A stretch of 64,000 bases of DNA from assembly GCF_002078875.1 (NCBI RefSeq), contig NC_034421.1, positions 13,991,701-14,055,700 of the forward strand, read 5' to 3'. Positions within the stretch are counted from its first letter, which is position 1. Each line of letters opens with the position of its first letter. The stretch is from Numida meleagris. Taxonomy: Eukaryota > Chordata > Aves > Galliformes > Numididae. The position numbers and the translations under genes were made by a program. This document shows, piece after piece, positions 60,701 to 64,000 of this stretch. Under the pieces are notes generated by a model. The model was not told the DNA's origin. It saw only the letters and a list, made by a program, of their open reading frames with translations, and did not search any database.

Positions 60701-63700
60701 CCCTCTTTCAGTGCAGGCAAGTCCCAGCTCTCCAGGCAGTGTGACAGAGGAAATCCTTCAGGAATAGTTTCAGACTGTCTACAGAAAGTCAAAATGAACA
60801 TTCAGAAATGCTCCCATCTTACAGCAAGGCTGCAGCCCTAACAGAATAACGAGCATTATTGAGTTCTGCTTTGGCAGCAGGTTTCAGCAGTTGCTGTCTG
60901 TCCCACTCAGGGCTTCTTAGCATGCAGGGAGCTGTGGGCTTTTTGGCAGCTCAGCAGGCTCTGAGATGCGGGCTGAGCTCTGCTGTGCATCTTTCTGGGT
61001 GCCACGAACACCCTACCTGCCTCAGGTCATTCTGAGGGGTGTCCAGCTGCTGGAGGAGTCAGCCCTGCCTGCCGGAGTGCTTACTGCGAGCTCAGTGATA
61101 AATAACCCCGCAGTGTGTTATGCTGTTGGGAAATGCTTTGGCAGCAGGGAGCGGTGCCCTGGGCCAAGGCCTCAGGTGCCAGCTGGTGGAGGGACACGGT
61201 GTTCTCCTGGCTGTCTTTGTTTATGGCTTACTTAGTCCTAGGGGCTGCAGAAGTCCATTCCGGGGTGGTCTTCCAGGCTTCCTCAGCAACCAGCAGCTTT
61301 GTTCCATCGGGGCAGTGCAGCAGTGAGTGGGGCTTTCCTGGCTGCCCTGTCCTCTGCGTGCTGAGCTTTGTGGGAGTGCTTGCTTCGAGACCCCGTGCTC
61401 CCAGCCGAGCAGCCTGCTTTGTGCTGGTGGAGCACGCTGCTTCTACCGCCTTTCAGAGCTTATTGCTTGCAAGCCTGCTTGCTGCAGGTGCCTAAGGCAG
61501 ACAGAGATGTGGTTTGATTCCCCCTTTGGTTATGGGGATGGGGCTTCGTGTGAGCTCCTGCTGCAGACGAGCCTGACTTCTGGCAGAGTGAGGCTCCACG
61601 TGTGCTGCTGGGTACAATAATAGATTCTCTCTGGGTTCTTTGTTCACCGTGCGATGCGCTCATGTGGAAATCTGTCACTGGGAGCTCAGGCTTGCACCAG
61701 TCCCAGCAGCGTGGAACAAAAGCAGACTGGAAATGAACTTTGAAAATGAACTGTGAAAAGTCCTGGGATGGTGCTGGGGGAGAAGTCCTCTCTTCTTCCA
61801 CCCAGCACCAAAACGTATGGGCAGGCTGGGAAGAGGCTGCTCAGCGCAGGGGCTGGTGAGGGCTGCACAACACCTGCACCAAGTTTTCTTGCCAGGTGCC
61901 TTGTGAAGCTAAATATTGAGAGGTACAGAGATATCAGGGTGTTGGGAGCCATCGAGGCTCTTGCAGAAGGTTTTGGGCTGCAGATGGGAATCTGTTCGTC
62001 TTCCTGGTTGGTTACAGTTCTGCGCACGTTATTCCAAAGGAATCTTTTTGTTTATAAACCTGGGAAAAAAAAAAAAAAAAAAAAAAGCTCTTTCTCAGAG
62101 CTGTCTGCAGAGCTGGAGCCAGCTCCCTGTCTGCGTGCATGTGTCTGCAAGCTGCTCTCTGCAGGGCAGAAAACGGTGGTGACACTGTGCATGTGTGAGG
62201 CGGTGTCTGGAGCACCCCTGTGCTGCCTGCAAGAAGCATGAGGTCCCCTGGCTGAGCCCCACGTGGAGCTGCTTCCTCCCCTTTGCCCTAGCACCCGTGC
62301 TGGGGAGAATGGGGACAGGATCAGGGCATTAGGCAGCGTGGCCTTGGTGTCTGCTGTTGGGAAGCGTTAGTTGACAATCTGCACTCGAAGTGCGTGTGTG
62401 TGTGGAGCTGTGTTATGGCTTGGGAGGCTGTGCTGGCAGACTGCGGGGAGTTAGAGAGCGTGGTCTTGACCTTCCACCTCGTTCCTGAGAACTTGAGGTT
62501 GTGGTTTTGCTGATCCTGATTGCTCTGTAAAGCAGATCCAGGCTGCAGCTGCCAGCAAGCTTAAAGCCACTCTGCTCCAAGAGCGTGTTTCTGGCAGAAG
62601 CTGTCCTCACAAACCAGCTCTTGGGTCTGTTTCTGTTGGCTCGACGAACTTGTCAGTCCAGAAACAAAGCAAGTAAGGCCTACTGAGCTCCCTGGCAGTT
62701 TGTCTTGGAAGGGAGGTCCTCAAACCTCTTCCTCTGTTATTTCCTGATTATCATTCATTCACATGTGCAGCCTTGGAAGCTAGAAGTCAAAACAGGTAGA
62801 CAAGTGAAGAAAGTCTGCGTCTCCCCCCATCCCTATCCTTTTTTTTTTTCGCAAAATCACTTCATTTAAGTGGTCTCCTGGCACCAGGTGGTTCTCGATT
62901 TTGTCACCTTAAGATCTCCTCTGCACTGGGACTTGCAGTAGGGCTGGATGTTCCCTGCGGGTTCCTGATTTCCATGAGGAGCAGCTCAGCCAGCTGCCTG
63001 CCCTGTGACGCCCTGCAGTCGGGCTTGGGCTGTTTGCTTTGCTCTCAGCTCAGTCCAGCTGCCTTTCACGTGAGCTGGATCCATACCCAGTAACACTTCT
63101 GGCTCACTCACAGGAGCTGCTGTGGGGCTGAGTGGTGGCTGTCAGGTCTGAGGCAGGAGGAATGCACAAAGCACACCCCTGCTCCTCTGGATGCAGAGTC
63201 CCTGGGGCAGCTCTTCCTCCTCTTTGGAAGCGATCTAGGGGTTGTTCTGACCAAAACAGAGCTGGTGTCTTTTCCAGAGCTGTTCGCTTGTTGGAATTAG
63301 GAGCAAAACCCTCCCTAACAGATCTGAGTTAAGGTTAACAGACCTGATGCATCAATTTTACCTCTACCAAGCACAGAAATAAGGAGGAACACACGTTCTT
63401 TTAGCCTTTCAGTCTGGGGATATAGAAGTGGTCTTCCAGGTGCATCTCTCTTTTAGTTCGCCTCATATGCAACTTGGTGACTGCATGTTTTCTTCCATCA
63501 GGGAATTCTCCTGGTGTATGACATCACTAACCGCTGGTCCTTTGATGGGATAGATCGATGGATAAAGGAAATAGATGAGGTAAGCTTCATGGAAGGACCC
63601 TGGAGCGTGCTGGCTTCCTGCCACACCATTCATTTGCACTGGGGCTGCCAGCCCCTATGGCCCAGGGGCCAGGCACACTAAGGGGAGGCCGGGGAGATAA

Positions 63701-64000
63701 ATGTGGCACCAGGATGCAGTGGTCTGTAACAAAATCTGAGGAGGTGCCACCTCTGATACGGGGACAGGAGTGGTTCTGCTGTGGTTCCCTGTAAAGTAGA
63801 CTGTAAGGAGGAAGAATTAATTGCCCTCGTTATGTAGCATTGATTGCTTAGCACCAGAGCACCTTCTGCTCCCTTGCTCTTCACTCCTATTGAAGTTGGG
63901 CAGACTACTCTGTGTTGGCTGCCCTCGCCAAATACAAGCCACGATTGGTTTTCCACTTACGTTTTTCTTTTCTTAGCATGCCCCAGGGGTGCCCCGGATC
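42635..64000 (+). CDS. RAB40C: RAB40C, SOCS-box Rab GTPase (gene span, first 5 coding exons, partial)
   Basis: Rab40 proteins are atypical Rab GTPases whose C-terminal SOCS box binds Elongin B/C and Cullin-5 to form a ubiquitin ligase. Coding parts are 42635-42776, 55273-55333, 57182-57242, 63502-63579 and 63977 to the window edge, 366 bases or 122 residues, with consistent phases and GT-AG junctions. The P-loop is G21 to G28 (GDSDVGKG): K27 is kept, but Gly28 replaces the usual Ser/Thr that binds magnesium. Switch II is WDTSGQGRF (68-76), with Gln73 kept and Gly in place of the usual Glu. Both changes are typical of Rab40. Paralogues RAB40A/B are very similar; synteny next to PIGQ supports RAB40C. 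The NKxD-type guanine motif, SOCS box and prenylation tail lie beyond the window. Confidence 0.95.
46785..46880. repeat. Poly-T rich tracts
   Basis: Two runs of T (about 46783-46804 and 46865-46879) surround a short unique stretch. They could be the A-tails of something on the minus strand, or simple sequence. Confidence 0.5.
46989..47013 (+). repeat. (CCCT)n short tandem repeat
   Basis: Five to six CCCT/CCTC units followed by CTCTCT. A small simple repeat. Confidence 0.7.
47704..48180 (-). CDS. Possible antisense spliced ORF, unidentified
   Basis: Two pieces on the minus strand join in frame: 48180-48152 and 48076-47704, ending at TGA 47706-47704. The 75-base intron has a perfect GTAAGT donor, a TTAAT branch-like site and a TTCTTCCCCTGCAG acceptor. 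The join reads [10 protein letters not shown] then [20 protein letters not shown] and onward, 133 residues without a start codon, so the 5' end lies further up the minus strand. The larger exon has coding-like codon use (many CTG, GAG, ATC, TTC, GAC) and an acidic-aromatic region ([20 protein letters not shown]). I do not recognise a family. The nearest minus-strand poly(A) signal is AATAAA at 46782-46777. It may be a real small gene inside RAB40C intron 1, an antisense transcript, or chance. Confidence 0.3.
49922..49939. repeat. (GT)n microsatellite
   Basis: About eight GT units, short. Confidence 0.8.
51010..51215 (-). mobile_element. CR1 LINE reverse-transcriptase fragment, decayed
   Basis: On the minus strand the translation keeps the order of CR1 ORF2 reverse-transcriptase blocks: a GV...APFWDQFF segment (in place of the PQGSVLGP block), [13 protein letters not shown], then [14 protein letters not shown], then a Leu/Arg-rich helix. 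The normal F-A-D-D catalytic motif is replaced by T-T-E-D, so the enzyme would be dead. The frame is open for at least 60 codons but the rest of ORF2 and the CR1 3' end are not seen here. It is an old, truncated, inactive copy antisense to RAB40C. Confidence 0.7.
52963..52998 (+). repeat. Short 14-bp direct repeat
   Basis: ctgaaatgtcagac, ctgaaatgtcagtc and a third partial ctgaaatg follow each other. A minor local duplication. Confidence 0.75.
55273..55333 (+). CDS. RAB40C: RAB40C coding exon 2
   Basis: A 61-base exon coding [20 protein letters not shown] and the first two bases of the switch-II Trp. Switch I/effector Thr residues (T53-T55) are here. Flanked by cctttcag and gtgagt. Confidence 0.95.
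55401..55495 (+). repeat. 17-bp minisatellite (VNTR-like)
   Basis: The unit TTCCCAGTAAGCTCCTC repeats about 5.6 times with no mismatch visible and runs straight into the gap. Near-perfect copies point to recent expansion. The unit is not a multiple of three. Confidence 0.95.
55496..56325. other. Assembly gap (830 N)
   Basis: The gap begins inside the minisatellite, so the missing bases probably contain more repeat copies. Confidence 0.95.
57182..57242 (+). CDS. RAB40C: RAB40C coding exon 3
   Basis: A 61-base exon that completes the Trp codon and codes [20 protein letters not shown], the switch-II region with Gln73. It ends at a codon boundary before gtgagc. Confidence 0.95.
57243..63501 (+). 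other. RAB40C: RAB40C intron 3
   Basis: A 6.3-kb intron, gtgagc to ttccatcag. It holds a 22-base A run and no recognisable exon. A short stretch near 58905 (tttgggttggaag) resembles an antisense CR1 end but is too short to call. Confidence 0.85.
62065..62086 (+). repeat. Poly(A) run, 22 bases
   Basis: Uninterrupted A. It could mark the tail of an old retroposed sequence, but I see no recognisable parent gene upstream and no clear target-site duplication. Confidence 0.85.
63502..63579 (+). CDS. RAB40C: RAB40C coding exon 4
   Basis: A 78-base exon coding [20 protein letters not shown] and IKEIDE, the conserved Rab strand and helix after switch II. Whole codons, flanked by catcag and gtaagc. 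Confidence 0.96.
63580..63976 (+). other. RAB40C: RAB40C intron 4
   Basis: A 0.4-kb intron, gtaagc to ttttcttag. Nothing else is seen. Confidence 0.85.
63977..64000 (+). CDS. RAB40C: RAB40C coding exon 5, cut by the window end
   Basis: Codes HAPGVPRI, which continues the Rab40 sequence exactly as in mammals, up to the edge of the window. The remaining coding sequence is not present. Confidence 0.9.

Overview
This window is vertebrate nuclear DNA, almost certainly from a bird and most likely a galliform such as chicken. The evidence is the set of recognisable chicken-repeat-1 (CR1) LINE pieces (about 6.03-6.22 kb, 26.7 kb, 51.0-51.2 kb), moderate GC content, CpG-island promoters, and three genes whose order matches human 16p13.3 (chicken chromosome 14 from memory): NHLRC4, then PIGQ, then RAB40C, all on the + strand. 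No bacterial, phage or CRISPR feature is present. Three runs of N (14381-14456, 42301-42490, 55496-56325) are assembly gaps. Two of them abut tandem repeats and one lies in a GC-rich promoter.

Layout. 1-4640: no gene recognised; a TATA-like site near 683 and an imperfect GA-rich hexamer repeat near 962. 4756-5811: NHLRC4, a 351-residue six-blade NHL beta-propeller protein read from one exon, followed by a 3' tail that runs into a CR1 3' end. About 7005-7340: CpG island with an ETS-type site, the likely PIGQ promoter and non-coding first exon. 9777-37560: PIGQ, whose ten coding exons join in frame to 573 residues with GT-AG junctions throughout; likely poly(A) signals lie at 37979 and 38658. 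38.7-41.4 kb: intergenic, nothing recognised. About 41.9-43.0 kb: GC-rich RAB40C promoter with ZNF143-like, CRE, GC-box and CCAAT motifs, interrupted by a gap. 42635 to the window end: the first five coding exons of RAB40C (122 residues), with the rest, including the SOCS box, outside the window. The 12.5-kb RAB40C intron 1 holds a decayed antisense CR1 reverse-transcriptase piece and a possible small antisense spliced ORF (47704-48180) that I cannot name. Intron 2 holds a 17-bp minisatellite that runs into a gap.

The genes do not form a pathway. PIGQ is an ER membrane subunit of the enzyme that starts GPI-anchor synthesis. RAB40C is an atypical Rab GTPase that acts in a Cullin-5 ubiquitin ligase. 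NHLRC4 is a beta-propeller protein of unknown role. They are neighbours through old conserved synteny. I found no strong sign of a new biological system. The best leads are the antisense ORF in RAB40C intron 1, two upstream ORFs on the RAB40C messenger, and the full-length form of NHLRC4 compared with the short mammalian protein.
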